Shown here piece after piece: positions 17,265 through 24,899 of a stretch of 64,000 nt of DNA; the stretch's first letter is position 1, and each line of letters starts with the position of its first letter. The stretch spans positions 310,001 through 374,000 of the forward strand of contig NZ_CP080519.1 of NCBI RefSeq assembly GCF_019468465.1, in the 5' to 3' direction. Source of the stretch: Amycolatopsis sp. DSM 110486. GTDB lineage: Bacteria; Actinomycetota; Actinomycetes; Mycobacteriales; Pseudonocardiaceae. A program made the translations under genes and the position numbers. The notes under the pieces are model-generated. The model saw nothing but the letters and a program-made list of their open reading frames with translations, did no database searches and was not told the DNA's origin.

Positions 17265-18098
17265 TCAGCTCGCCGGCACGTTTTCCCTGGCCAGGAGCTC
17301 GTCGACCGCCTCCGCGGTACCCGTTCCAGGGCGGGGAACGAACGTGAAAAGGTTCTGTCCGCCGGCGCCTTGGGAGGCCAGGTGCTCGACGTAGAAGTTC
17401 AGCTCGCCCGCGACCGGGTGGAACATCCGCTTCGTCGAACGCGGGGTCGCCTCCACGCGGTGGTCGGCCCACACGCGGCGGAACAGCGGGCTGGTCGCCG
17501 ACAGTTCGGCCACCAGGCGCCGGGCACGCAGGTCCTCGGGGTCGCGGCCGACCGCGAGGCGCAGCATCCCGATCATCTCCTCGACGATGCCCTCCCAGTC
17601 GTCGTGGAGGGCACGGGCGGACTCGTCGCACAGCAGCCACCGCACGACCACTCGATCGCGCGCGGGCATGCCGGGGAAGTCCGCGAACACCAGCCGCGCG
17701 ATCCGGTTCGCGGCGAGCACCTCGGTGTAGCGGCCGAGCAGGATCGCGGGCACGCGGCCCAGCTCGTCGAGCAGGCCGCGCATGCCGGGCCCGACGCCGC
17801 GCGCGACCTCGTCCGGCGGACCGCTGCGGCGCGCGGACAGGCGGCGCAGGTGGGAGCGTTCGGCCTCGTCGAGGCTGAACACGCGCGCCAGGGCGTCGAG
17901 GACCTCGTGCGACGCCGTGAGCTGGCGGCCCTGCTCCAGGCGCGCGTAGTAGTCGGCGCTGAGCCCGGCCAGGGCCGCGACCTCCTCGCGGCGCAGCCCG
18001 GGCACGCGGCGGCGGGCCGTCGGCGGCAGGCCGACCTGGGCGACGTCGACGCGGGCGCGCCTCGTCCTCAGGAACTCGCCGAGTTCGGAGCTCCTCAT
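17265..18098 (-). CDS. XRE-family regulator with MmyB-type ligand domain
   Basis: A 277-residue regulator. The N-terminal HTH carries the conserved VPGLRREEVAALAGLSADYY segment, and the C-terminal part (about 100-270) matches the MmyB-like PAS-related domain (ILLGRYTEVLAANRIARLVF; WADHRVEATPRSTKRMFHPV). ATG 18098 is chosen because AAAGGA lies nine bases upstream and the HTH begins right after it. It is transcribed divergently from the GMC oxidoreductase gene, the usual layout for a local regulator of an oxidoreductase. Confidence 0.9.
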   Translation of the reverse strand: MRSSELGEFLRTRRARVDVAQVGLPPTARRRVPGLRREEVAALAGLSADYYARLEQGRQLTASHEVLDALARVFSLDEAERSHLRRLSARRSGPPDEVARGVGPGMRGLLDELGRVPAILLGRYTEVLAANRIARLVFADFPGMPARDRVVVRWLLCDESARALHDDWEGIVEEMIGMLRLAVGRDPEDLRARRLVAELSATSPLFRRVWADHRVEATPRSTKRMFHPVAGELNFYVEHLASQGAGGQNLFTFVPRPGTGTAEAVDELLARENVPAS

Positions 18099-18317
18099 CG
18101 CCGCCCGTCCTTTCGCCTGGCCACAGCCTACGTCGGCCGCGGCGCGGGGCCGTCCGTCGTGGACCGGCCGTACCCGCGGAGCTGCCCCGGCCGGTCGCTC
18201 GTGTGACGCCGATCCTAGGAACGGCAAGTCCTGGCTGAGCCCTCTTTCACCCGCCTGGGTCTGGCTTCATGGGCCGTGGGCACCCGGAGGTGTCCGTCGA
18301 GGAGGGACACCCAAGAG

Positions 18318-19820
18318 ATGAAGTACGACTACGTGGTCGTGGGCGGGGGCACGGCCGGTTCGGTCCTCGCCGCGCGGCTGAGCGAAGACGCGGCGACGAC
18401 CGTCCTGCTGCTGGAGGCCGGTCCCGCGACCGGGCCGGACGTGATGGGGGTGCCGCCCGCGTGGCCGGCGCTGCTGGGCAGCTCGGTCGACTGGAACTTC
18501 CACACCACCCCGCAGCCGGGCCTGCACGGTGTGGAGCTGCCGTACCCGCGCGGGCGCACGCTCGGCGGGTCGAGCTCGATCAACGCCATGGCGCACCTTC
18601 GCGGCCACCGCGCCGGCTACGACGCCTGGGGCGTCGACGGCTGGCGCTACGACGACCTGCTGCCCTACTTCCGCCGCAGCGAGACCGCGCGGCCCGGCAG
18701 CGACCCGAAGTACCGCGGCACCGACGGCCCCATGCGGGTCGGGCCGCCGCCCGTCCGGCACCCGCTGGCCCACGCCGCGCTGTCCGCCGTGCGGGAGCGC
18801 GGGTTCCCCGAGTCGCCCGACCTCAACGGCGCCGAGCCGGAGGGCGCGACCTGGCTGGAGATGAACATCGTCGACGGCGCGCGCCAGTCGGCCGCCGACG
18901 CCTACCTGCGCCCGGTGCTGAACCGGCCGAACCTGACCGTGGTGACCGGCGCGCTCGTGACCCGGCTCGTGCTCGCGGGCAGCCACTGCACCGGCGTCGA
19001 GTACCGCGTCGGCGGCTCCCCGGCCTCCGCCGAGGCCGAGCAGTCCGTGGTACTGGCCGCCGGTGCGATCGGCTCGCCGCACCTGCTGATGCTCTCGGGC
19101 ATCGGCGACCCGGCCGCGCTGGAGCAGGCCGGGGTCACGCCGCGGGTCGCACTGCCGGGCGTCGGCCGGAACCTGCAGGACCACCCGCTGACCGGCATCG
19201 TGTACTCGAACGCCCGCCCCCTGCCGGACGGCGCCAACAACCACAGCGACCTCGTCGCCGCCGTGCGCAGCAGCGCCGACCTCGAAGCGCCCGACGTGCA
19301 GCTGCTGTTCCTGGACATCCCGTACTTCCGGCCGCCCCTGTCCGGCCCGGCGACCGGGTTCACCATCGGCTTCAGCTACCTGTACCCGCATTCCCGCGGC
19401 TCGGTCACGCTGGCGTCGGCCGACCCGACCGTCGCGCCCGTCGTGGACCCCGCGCTGCTGGACGACCCGCGCGACCTCGCCGGCATGCTGGCCGGCCTGC
19501 GCCTCGCCCGGCACGTCGGCACCGCCCCGGCGTTGGATCCGTGGCGCGACAAGGAAGTCCTGCCCGGCCCGGCCGCCATGAACCCCGCCGCGGAAGAGGA
19601 CTTCCTGCGCCAGAGCACGGGCAGCTACTTCCACGCCTGCGGTACCTGCGCACTGGGCACCGTGGTGGACCCCGCGCTGAACGTCCACGGCGTCACCGGC
19701 CTCCGCATCGCCGACGCGTCCGTCCTCCCCACCCTGATCGGCGCGAACACCAACGCGACGGTGCTGGCGGTGGCCGAACGGGCGGCGGATGTGCTGCTGG
19801 GCCGGGAGCCTGCGCGGTAA
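18318..19820 (+). CDS. GMC-family FAD oxidoreductase
   Basis: A 500-residue choline dehydrogenase-like enzyme. The FAD-binding GGGTAGS motif is at about residues 9-15; the GMC signature 1 region is PYPRGRTLGGSSSINAMAHL, and the C-terminal active-site part is SYFHACGTCALGTVVDP followed by IGANTNATVLAVAERAADVL. The start is ATG 18318; GAGGAGG lies 12-17 bases upstream inside a possible hairpin loop. These enzymes oxidise alcohols or sugars to aldehydes, ketones or lactones; the substrate is not evident. A divergent XRE regulator probably controls it. Confidence 0.92.
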   Translation: MKYDYVVVGGGTAGSVLAARLSEDAATTVLLLEAGPATGPDVMGVPPAWPALLGSSVDWNFHTTPQPGLHGVELPYPRGRTLGGSSSINAMAHLRGHRAGYDAWGVDGWRYDDLLPYFRRSETARPGSDPKYRGTDGPMRVGPPPVRHPLAHAALSAVRERGFPESPDLNGAEPEGATWLEMNIVDGARQSAADAYLRPVLNRPNLTVVTGALVTRLVLAGSHCTGVEYRVGGSPASAEAEQSVVLAAGAIGSPHLLMLSGIGDPAALEQAGVTPRVALPGVGRNLQDHPLTGIVYSNARPLPDGANNHSDLVAAVRSSADLEAPDVQLLFLDIPYFRPPLSGPATGFTIGFSYLYPHSRGSVTLASADPTVAPVVDPALLDDPRDLAGMLAGLRLARHVGTAPALDPWRDKEVLPGPAAMNPAAEEDFLRQSTGSYFHACGTCALGTVVDPALNVHGVTGLRIADASVLPTLIGANTNATVLAVAERAADVLLGREPAR

Positions 19821-19823
19821 CGC

Positions 19824-19880
19824 CCGGCCCTTCGCTCGGTGACTGCCGGCGGCGGTGATCACCGAGCGAGGGGGGCCGGA
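19824..19880. terminator. bidirectional hairpin between convergent genes
   Basis: Arms CGCTCGGTGA (19833-19842) and TCACCGAGCG (19859-19868) pair perfectly, and outer CCGGCCC / GGGGGCCGG bases can extend the stem. It lies between the GMC gene and the convergent CoA-ligase gene, so it can stop transcripts from both sides. Confidence 0.65.
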
Positions 19881-19933
19881 AGGGGGCAAGCTCGCGGACC
19901 GGCCGCGCTGCCGGCCATGTCCACGAGCCGCCG

Positions 19934-21541
19934 TTACCGGTTCCGGGCCGCCACCAGCTCCCTGAGCCGGTAGTGCTGGATCTTCCCGCTCGGGGTTTTC
20001 GGCAGCTCCGTCACGAAGTCGATCGCGCGCGGGTACTTGTATGGTGCGATCGCCTGTTTGACGAAAGCCTGCAGAGCGGCGGCGTCCTCGGTCGCGCCGG
20101 GTTGCAAGTGGACGAAGGCGTGCACGACGGTGCCGCGGGCAGGGTCCGGGGCGGCGACCACGGCGGCCTCCAGCACGTCCGGGTGGGACAGCAGGGCCTG
20201 TTCCACCTCGGGGCCCGCGATGTTGTAGCCGGAGGAGACGATCATGTCGTCGTTGCGGGCCTGGTACCAGAAGTAGCCGTCGGTGTCGCGGAGGTACGTG
20301 TCGCCGGTGAGGTTCCAGCCGTTGTCGACATAGTTCTTCTGGCGGCTGTCGGCGAGGTAGCGGCAGCCGGTGGGCCCCTTCACGGCGAGGCGGCCAGGCG
20401 TGCCGTCGGGGACGGGCCGGCCGGCGTCGTCCAGGACGGTGGCTTCGAAGCCGGGGACGGCGCGGCCGGTGGAGCCCGGGCGGATGTCGTCGTCAGCCGC
20501 CGATACGAAGATGTGGAGCATCTCCGTGCCGCCGATGCCGTTGATGATCTTGATTCCGGTGGCGGCGTGAAAATCTTCCCACGTGGACACGGGCAGGTGT
20601 TCGCCCGCGGACACGCAGCGTCGGAGTTTCGACAGCGCCGCCGCGTTGCCCGAGGACAGCAGGGCCTTGTACGCGGTGGGGGCGGTGAAGAGCACCGTGA
20701 CGTGGTGGCGTTCGACCGCGTCGGCGAGTTCTTCCGGGGACGCTTTTTCCAGCAGCAGCGTCGACGCGCCGAAGCGAAGCGGGAACAGGACCAGGCCGCC
20801 GAGGCCGAAGGTGAAGCCGATCGGCGGGGTGCCGGTGAAAACGTCGTCCGGGACGGGCTTGAGGACGTGCCGGGCGAAGGTGTCCGTGGCGGCCAGGACG
20901 TCGCGGTGGAAGTGCATGGTGGCTTTGGGTTTGCCGGTGGTGCCGGACGTCGGGGCGAGCAGGGCGACGTCGTCGGCAGCGGTGTCCACGGCGGCGAACG
21001 CTTCCCGCACGCCGCTCGCCCGAGCCAGCAGATCGCCAGGACCGTCGGCACCGTAAGTGAGTACCGGCAGGGAGACGTCCGCGAGATCGGCGGCGAAGCG
21101 ATGGTCGGTGACGATCAGGCGAGGCCGCGTGAGCTCCACGAGGTCGTCGATCTCACGGGCCCGCAGCAGCGGCATCGTCGTGACGGGCACCGCGCCCGCC
21201 TTCAGCACCGCGAACCACGCCGCCACCAGCCACGGGTTGTTCGGCCCGCGCAGCAGCACGCGATTGCCGGGCACCACCCCGAAGTCCCGCACGAGCACGT
21301 GGGCGACCTGGTCGCTGCGCCGGTCGAGGTCGGCGTAGCTCCAGGTCTCCGTGTCCGTGCGCAGGCACGGGCGGTCCGGGCCGAAGCGGTCGATGCTCCC
21401 GCGCAGGAGCTCGACGGCGCAGTTCAGCCTCGGCGGGTAGGCGAGCTCCGGCAGCGTGAACCGGAACTCGGGCTGGTCCGCCGGAGCGGGGAGGTTGTCG
21501 CGGCAGAACGAGTCGACGTGGGCCGATGGGGTGAGCTCCAT
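19934..21541 (-). CDS. aryl-CoA ligase (benzoate / 2-aminobenzoate-CoA ligase type)
   Basis: A 535-residue acyl-CoA synthetase of the ANL superfamily. The P-loop-like ALLAPTSGTTGKPKATMHFH is near residue 185-205; the hinge region is YFWYQARNDDMIVSSGYNIA, and the late catalytic Lys is in PKTPSGKIQHYRLRE. Overall it resembles benzoate- and 2-aminobenzoate-CoA ligases. It is the last gene of a minus-strand operon (22 bases after the maleate isomerase). Next to a salicylyl-CoA-type hydroxylase, the likely job is to make the aryl-CoA substrate from salicylate, anthranilate or a close relative. Substrate choice is an inference. Confidence 0.87.
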   Translation of the reverse strand: MELTPSAHVDSFCRDNLPAPADQPEFRFTLPELAYPPRLNCAVELLRGSIDRFGPDRPCLRTDTETWSYADLDRRSDQVAHVLVRDFGVVPGNRVLLRGPNNPWLVAAWFAVLKAGAVPVTTMPLLRAREIDDLVELTRPRLIVTDHRFAADLADVSLPVLTYGADGPGDLLARASGVREAFAAVDTAADDVALLAPTSGTTGKPKATMHFHRDVLAATDTFARHVLKPVPDDVFTGTPPIGFTFGLGGLVLFPLRFGASTLLLEKASPEELADAVERHHVTVLFTAPTAYKALLSSGNAAALSKLRRCVSAGEHLPVSTWEDFHAATGIKIINGIGGTEMLHIFVSAADDDIRPGSTGRAVPGFEATVLDDAGRPVPDGTPGRLAVKGPTGCRYLADSRQKNYVDNGWNLTGDTYLRDTDGYFWYQARNDDMIVSSGYNIAGPEVEQALLSHPDVLEAAVVAAPDPARGTVVHAFVHLQPGATEDAAALQAFVKQAIAPYKYPRAIDFVTELPKTPSGKIQHYRLRELVAARNR

Positions 21542-21563
21542 CTGCGGCCTTCCTGGGAATCCG

Positions 21564-22355
21564 TCAGCCGACGGCGGGCGGGACGGGATACGGGGATTCG
21601 GCGTAGCGGCCGGACAGCAACGCGCCGGCGCCGGGCGCGACGGCGGGCAGGCCGAGCGCGCGCATCATCTGGTGGGCGGTGGCGATCGACGCCGAGAGCA
21701 CGGGTTTGCCGAGCTCGTTCTCGACGATGTCGATCGACGCGAGTGAGGGCATCTGCACGCACGCGGACAGCACCACGGCGTCGGCGCCTTCGTGCTCGAG
21801 GTCGCGCGCCAGCGGCACGAGCTTGCGCGGGTCGTGGGCGGCGACCTCGAGGTTGTCGGGGATCTCCAGCGCGGTGTAGTCGGTCACCTCGACGCCCTCG
21901 TAGCGGATGTAATCCACGACGGTCTCGGTCAACGGCTTGAGGTACGGGCAGATCACGGCGATCGACTTCGCGCCCAGCACGTCGAGCGCGTTCACCAGAG
22001 CCCCCGCGCTCGTGACGACCGGGGCCGGCGCGTCGTTCTCCTCGGTGATCCGCGCGAGCGTCGACTCCGACGTGCGGTGGTAACCGTGGCCCAGGCTCAT
22101 GATGGCGACGAGACACGCGTACCCGAGCACATCGACGTGCGCGTCCGAAAGCTCGGCCGCGCACCGGCCGGAGTCGGCGTCCATCGCCGCGAGCTCTTCC
22201 TTGCGCACGTGTTTCATCCGCATGCGGCTGGAGTGGAACGTGAACCGCTCCGGCGCGACGGTTTCGCGCGCGCGGAAGATCGCCGGGATCTCGGTCTCCA
22301 TCGTGACATTGGAGCTCGGCACGATCTGGCCGATGCGATACGTCCGTGCGGTCAT
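21564..22355 (-). CDS. maleate cis-trans isomerase (Asp/Glu racemase superfamily)
   Basis: A 263-residue protein of the maleate isomerase/arylmalonate decarboxylase group. Both catalytic cysteines expected for maleate isomerase are present: Cys81 in VLGYACLVAIMS and Cys199 in VLSACVQMPS; arylmalonate decarboxylase keeps only the second. ATG 22355 overlaps the stop of the upstream FAH-family gene by four bases (ATGA), so translation is coupled. It should convert maleate to fumarate, the last step after a maleylpyruvate hydrolase. Confidence 0.88.
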   Translation of the reverse strand: MTARTYRIGQIVPSSNVTMETEIPAIFRARETVAPERFTFHSSRMRMKHVRKEELAAMDADSGRCAAELSDAHVDVLGYACLVAIMSLGHGYHRTSESTLARITEENDAPAPVVTSAGALVNALDVLGAKSIAVICPYLKPLTETVVDYIRYEGVEVTDYTALEIPDNLEVAAHDPRKLVPLARDLEHEGADAVVLSACVQMPSLASIDIVENELGKPVLSASIATAHQMMRALGLPAVAPGAGALLSGRYAESPYPVPPAVG

Positions 22356-23227
22356 CGGGCGTCCACCACGGGGTTGCGCAGCGTGCCGATGTCCTGAATG
22401 GACGCTTCCACGACGTCGCCGGGCTTGAGGAACTGCTGCGGGGTGAAGCTGGCGCCCACCCCCGCCGGGGAACCGGTCGCGATCACGTCGCCCGGCTCCA
22501 GCGTCATGCCGGAACTGATGTCGGCGATCAGCTCGGCGATGCGGAACAGCATGTACTTCGTGCTCGACTTCTGTTTCACGTCCCCGTTCACACGCAGCGA
22601 CAGCTCCAACGCATACGGGTCGGCCACGTCGTCCGCAGTCCGGATCGCCGGGCCGAACGGCGCGTAGGTGTCCTGACCCTTGGAGAAGAACCACTGCCCC
22701 GAACGCCGCTGGTCGCGCGCGCTGATGTCGTTGACGATGCTGTAGCCGAAGACGTGGTCCATGGCATCCTCTTTCGACACGCGCTTCGCCGTTTTCCCGA
22801 TCACGACGGCGAGCTCGCACTCCCAGTCCAGCTGCGCGGTGAGGTCACCGTTGTGCTGGATGGGCTCCCCCGGACCGACGACGGCGGTGGCCGGCTTGCT
22901 GAACAGCACCGGGCGCTGTGGCAGCTCCTTGTCGGTGTCGAGTGTCCGCGCGGACTCCGCGACGTGCTCGGTGTAATTGAGGCCGACACCCACGATCTTG
23001 CCCGGCCGCAGGGGCGCGCGCAGGGTCACCGTCTCCAGTGGACTCCGCACGGGGGAATCCACGAGGGACTCCAGCGCCGCCGTGCCGGCGTGGATCACGT
23101 CGAGCATCGACGCGGGGGCGGTGGTTCCGCGGTCGGTCGCCGCGGCCCGGACGTCGACGACGTCGGTGCCGTCCTGGATCCCGAGCCGGTCCTGGCCGTC
23201 GGGACCGGCGAACGTGACGAGCAGCAT
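22352..23227 (-). CDS. fumarylacetoacetate hydrolase family protein (acylpyruvase)
   Basis: A 291-residue FAH-superfamily enzyme. The signature parts are KIVGVGLNYTEHVAES, the acidic metal-binding stretch LDWECELAVVIGK, the VFGYSIVNDISARDQRR segment and the C-terminal GDVIATGSPAGVG. Given its place between gentisate dioxygenase and maleate isomerase, hydrolysis of maleylpyruvate to maleate and pyruvate is the best-fitting reaction (inference); fumarylpyruvate hydrolysis is the alternative. It starts at ATG 23227, 31 bases after the dioxygenase stop. Confidence 0.9.
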   Translation of the reverse strand: MLLVTFAGPDGQDRLGIQDGTDVVDVRAAATDRGTTAPASMLDVIHAGTAALESLVDSPVRSPLETVTLRAPLRPGKIVGVGLNYTEHVAESARTLDTDKELPQRPVLFSKPATAVVGPGEPIQHNGDLTAQLDWECELAVVIGKTAKRVSKEDAMDHVFGYSIVNDISARDQRRSGQWFFSKGQDTYAPFGPAIRTADDVADPYALELSLRVNGDVKQKSSTKYMLFRIAELIADISSGMTLEPGDVIATGSPAGVGASFTPQQFLKPGDVVEASIQDIGTLRNPVVDAR

Positions 23228-23258
23228 GGAAGAACTCCGTTCGAAGTGGACAGTGAGC

Positions 23259-24377
23259 TCAGGCGAGCGGCTGGTGACCGTCGTTGTCCGAATAGGCTTC
23301 TTCGCGGAAGAAGCCCAGCGAACGCATCACCGGGAAGTCGTTGAACGAGAACAGGCACGCGTCGTCGGAGCGGCTGGCGTTGGCGTGCTCGTGCCACGCC
23401 CACGACGGGACGCAGAAGATGTCGCCTTCGGACCAGTCGATCCGCTTGCCCGCGACGATCGAGGTGCCGCTGCCCTTGGCCGCGGTGTAGATCTTCGACC
23501 CGACCTGGCGGTGGGCGAGTGTGGACTCACCGGCGCGCAGCAGCTGCATGTGCGCGCTCATGGTCGGCATCACCGAACCGCCGGTGAGCGGGTTGCTGTA
23601 CTCCATGATGATGCCGTCGTACGGCGAGCCGTCGCTCGCCTTCGCCGCGTTGAGCAGCGCTTCGTACGTCTGTTCCCACGGGTAGGCCAGCAGCGGTGAG
23701 TGGTTCTTGTGCCACGTGTCACCGAAGGGACGCAGCTGCCCGGCACCGTAGGTCAGCAGTGAGGAGTTCACGACCCCGTCCTGCTTCTGGTAGACGTCCG
23801 GGTGCACCTCGTAGAACGGCGCGTCGAGCGCGTTGACCAGCGGGATGTCGAGGCCGTCCTGCCAGATGACCGGGCCGTCGACGCCTTCGAGGCCCTCGTT
23901 GCCGTGCTCGTGCCAGGTCCAGTTCGGCGTGATGGCGAAGTCGCGCGGGCCGACCTTGAGCTTCTGCCCGTCGACGATCGTCCACGCGCCGGTGCCCTCC
24001 AGCACGAAGCGCAGCGCGGCGGCCTGGTGCCGGTGCGCCGTCATCGACTCGCCGGGACCCATCACCTGCAGGCCGGTGTAGAGGAGTCCCACCGTGGCCG
24101 CGATGTCGCGCCGCAGCGGGTTGTAGAGCGCCACCACGCGGCGGCCGGCGTCGTCACCACTGACCAGGTTGAGCGCTTCCAGCACCAGCGGGCGCAGCTG
24201 CTCGTAGCTCCACTTGATCGGTACGGACTGCGGCTGCGGGTACCACGGCTCGATCTTGTTCGCGATCGTCCACAGTGCACCGGCGTCGAGCTGCTCCAGC
24301 TTCTCGTAGTACGCCCGCAGATCTTCGTTGTCCGTCACCCGTGCGCGGCCCAGCTGGTCATCGCTGTGTGTGGTCAT
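23259..24377 (-). CDS. gentisate 1,2-dioxygenase
   Basis: A 372-residue bicupin dioxygenase. The first cupin has GPGESMTAHRHQAAALRFVL and TPNWTWHEHGNEG, whose His residues bind Fe(II); the second has AGESTLAHRQVGSKIYTA and PSWAWHEHANAS. This arrangement is typical of gentisate dioxygenases, which cleave gentisate to maleylpyruvate. ATG 24377 is chosen for the GGAAGG four bases upstream, not the longer frame to 24419 that runs through the promoter. It is the first gene of the minus-strand operon. Confidence 0.93.
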   Translation of the reverse strand: MTTHSDDQLGRARVTDNEDLRAYYEKLEQLDAGALWTIANKIEPWYPQPQSVPIKWSYEQLRPLVLEALNLVSGDDAGRRVVALYNPLRRDIAATVGLLYTGLQVMGPGESMTAHRHQAAALRFVLEGTGAWTIVDGQKLKVGPRDFAITPNWTWHEHGNEGLEGVDGPVIWQDGLDIPLVNALDAPFYEVHPDVYQKQDGVVNSSLLTYGAGQLRPFGDTWHKNHSPLLAYPWEQTYEALLNAAKASDGSPYDGIIMEYSNPLTGGSVMPTMSAHMQLLRAGESTLAHRQVGSKIYTAAKGSGTSIVAGKRIDWSEGDIFCVPSWAWHEHANASRSDDACLFSFNDFPVMRSLGFFREEAYSDNDGHQPLA

Positions 24378-24404
24378 CGCGCCTTCCCGTCCGTATGTCG
24401 TTTT

Positions 24405-24448
24405 CTTGACGACAGTCATAGTTCAGCTATACCGTTCGTGATGTCAAG
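24405..24448. promoter_or_regulatory. overlapping divergent promoters with central inverted repeat
   Basis: Plus strand: TTGACG (24406-24411), 16 bases, TATACC (24428-24433). Minus strand: TTGACA (24447-24442), about 18 bases, AACTAT. The two promoters interleave, so each reads through the other. Between the -35 boxes lies ATAG-TTCAG-CTAT (24418-24430), a possible operator. The region separates the gentisate operon from the thioesterase/hydroxylase operon. Confidence 0.6.
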
Positions 24449-24467
24449 GGCGCCAGGAGGAAAACTC

Positions 24468-24899
24468 ATGCCGACATCCCCTTCCGCGGGTTCTCCCCCG
24501 CTCGCCGGTCTCGAGACCACGATCGAGCGGCGGGTCGAATGGCACGACACCGATGCGTCGGGCCACCAGCACAACTCCGTGGTCCTGCGCTGGGCCGAAG
24601 AGGCCGAAGCAGACCTGTTGCGGGGCAAGGACCTCGCGTGGCTGTTCGGCCGCACCCCGCGTGTACGCCACGAGGTGAACTACCGGGGCCGGCTGTGGTT
24701 CGGCGACCCGGTGCGCATCACGTTCCGCGTTGCGCAACTCGGGCGTACGTCACTCACGTTCGCCTTCGAGGTCCACGGCCCGAACGGGATCGCCGCCGAC
24801 GGTTCCGTCGTCGTGGTCCACGCCGAACCCGACAAGCCGGCTGCCACGCCGTGGCCCGACGCCGTGCGGACCGCGCTCAAGAAGGAGGTGCCGGCGTGA
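24468..24899 (+). CDS. acyl-CoA thioesterase (hotdog fold)
   Basis: A 143-residue 4-hydroxybenzoyl-CoA thioesterase-like protein. The segment RVEWHDTDASGHQHNSVVLR carries the Asp typical of this hotdog group, followed by VRHEVNYRGRLWFGDPVRIT. ATG 24468 follows AGGAGG at six bases. The stop overlaps the next start (TGATG), so the two genes are coupled. The expected role is release of the ring-hydroxylated product, for example gentisyl-CoA to gentisate, which would feed the divergent dioxygenase operon. Confidence 0.87.
   Translation: MPTSPSAGSPPLAGLETTIERRVEWHDTDASGHQHNSVVLRWAEEAEADLLRGKDLAWLFGRTPRVRHEVNYRGRLWFGDPVRITFRVAQLGRTSLTFAFEVHGPNGIAADGSVVVVHAEPDKPAATPWPDAVRTALKKEVPA

Noticed and set aside
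21564..22820. Long 418-residue reading of the maleate isomerase
   Set aside because: The extra N-terminus is antisense-like sequence running through the FAH gene; ATG 22355 with ATGA overlap and normal family length is correct.
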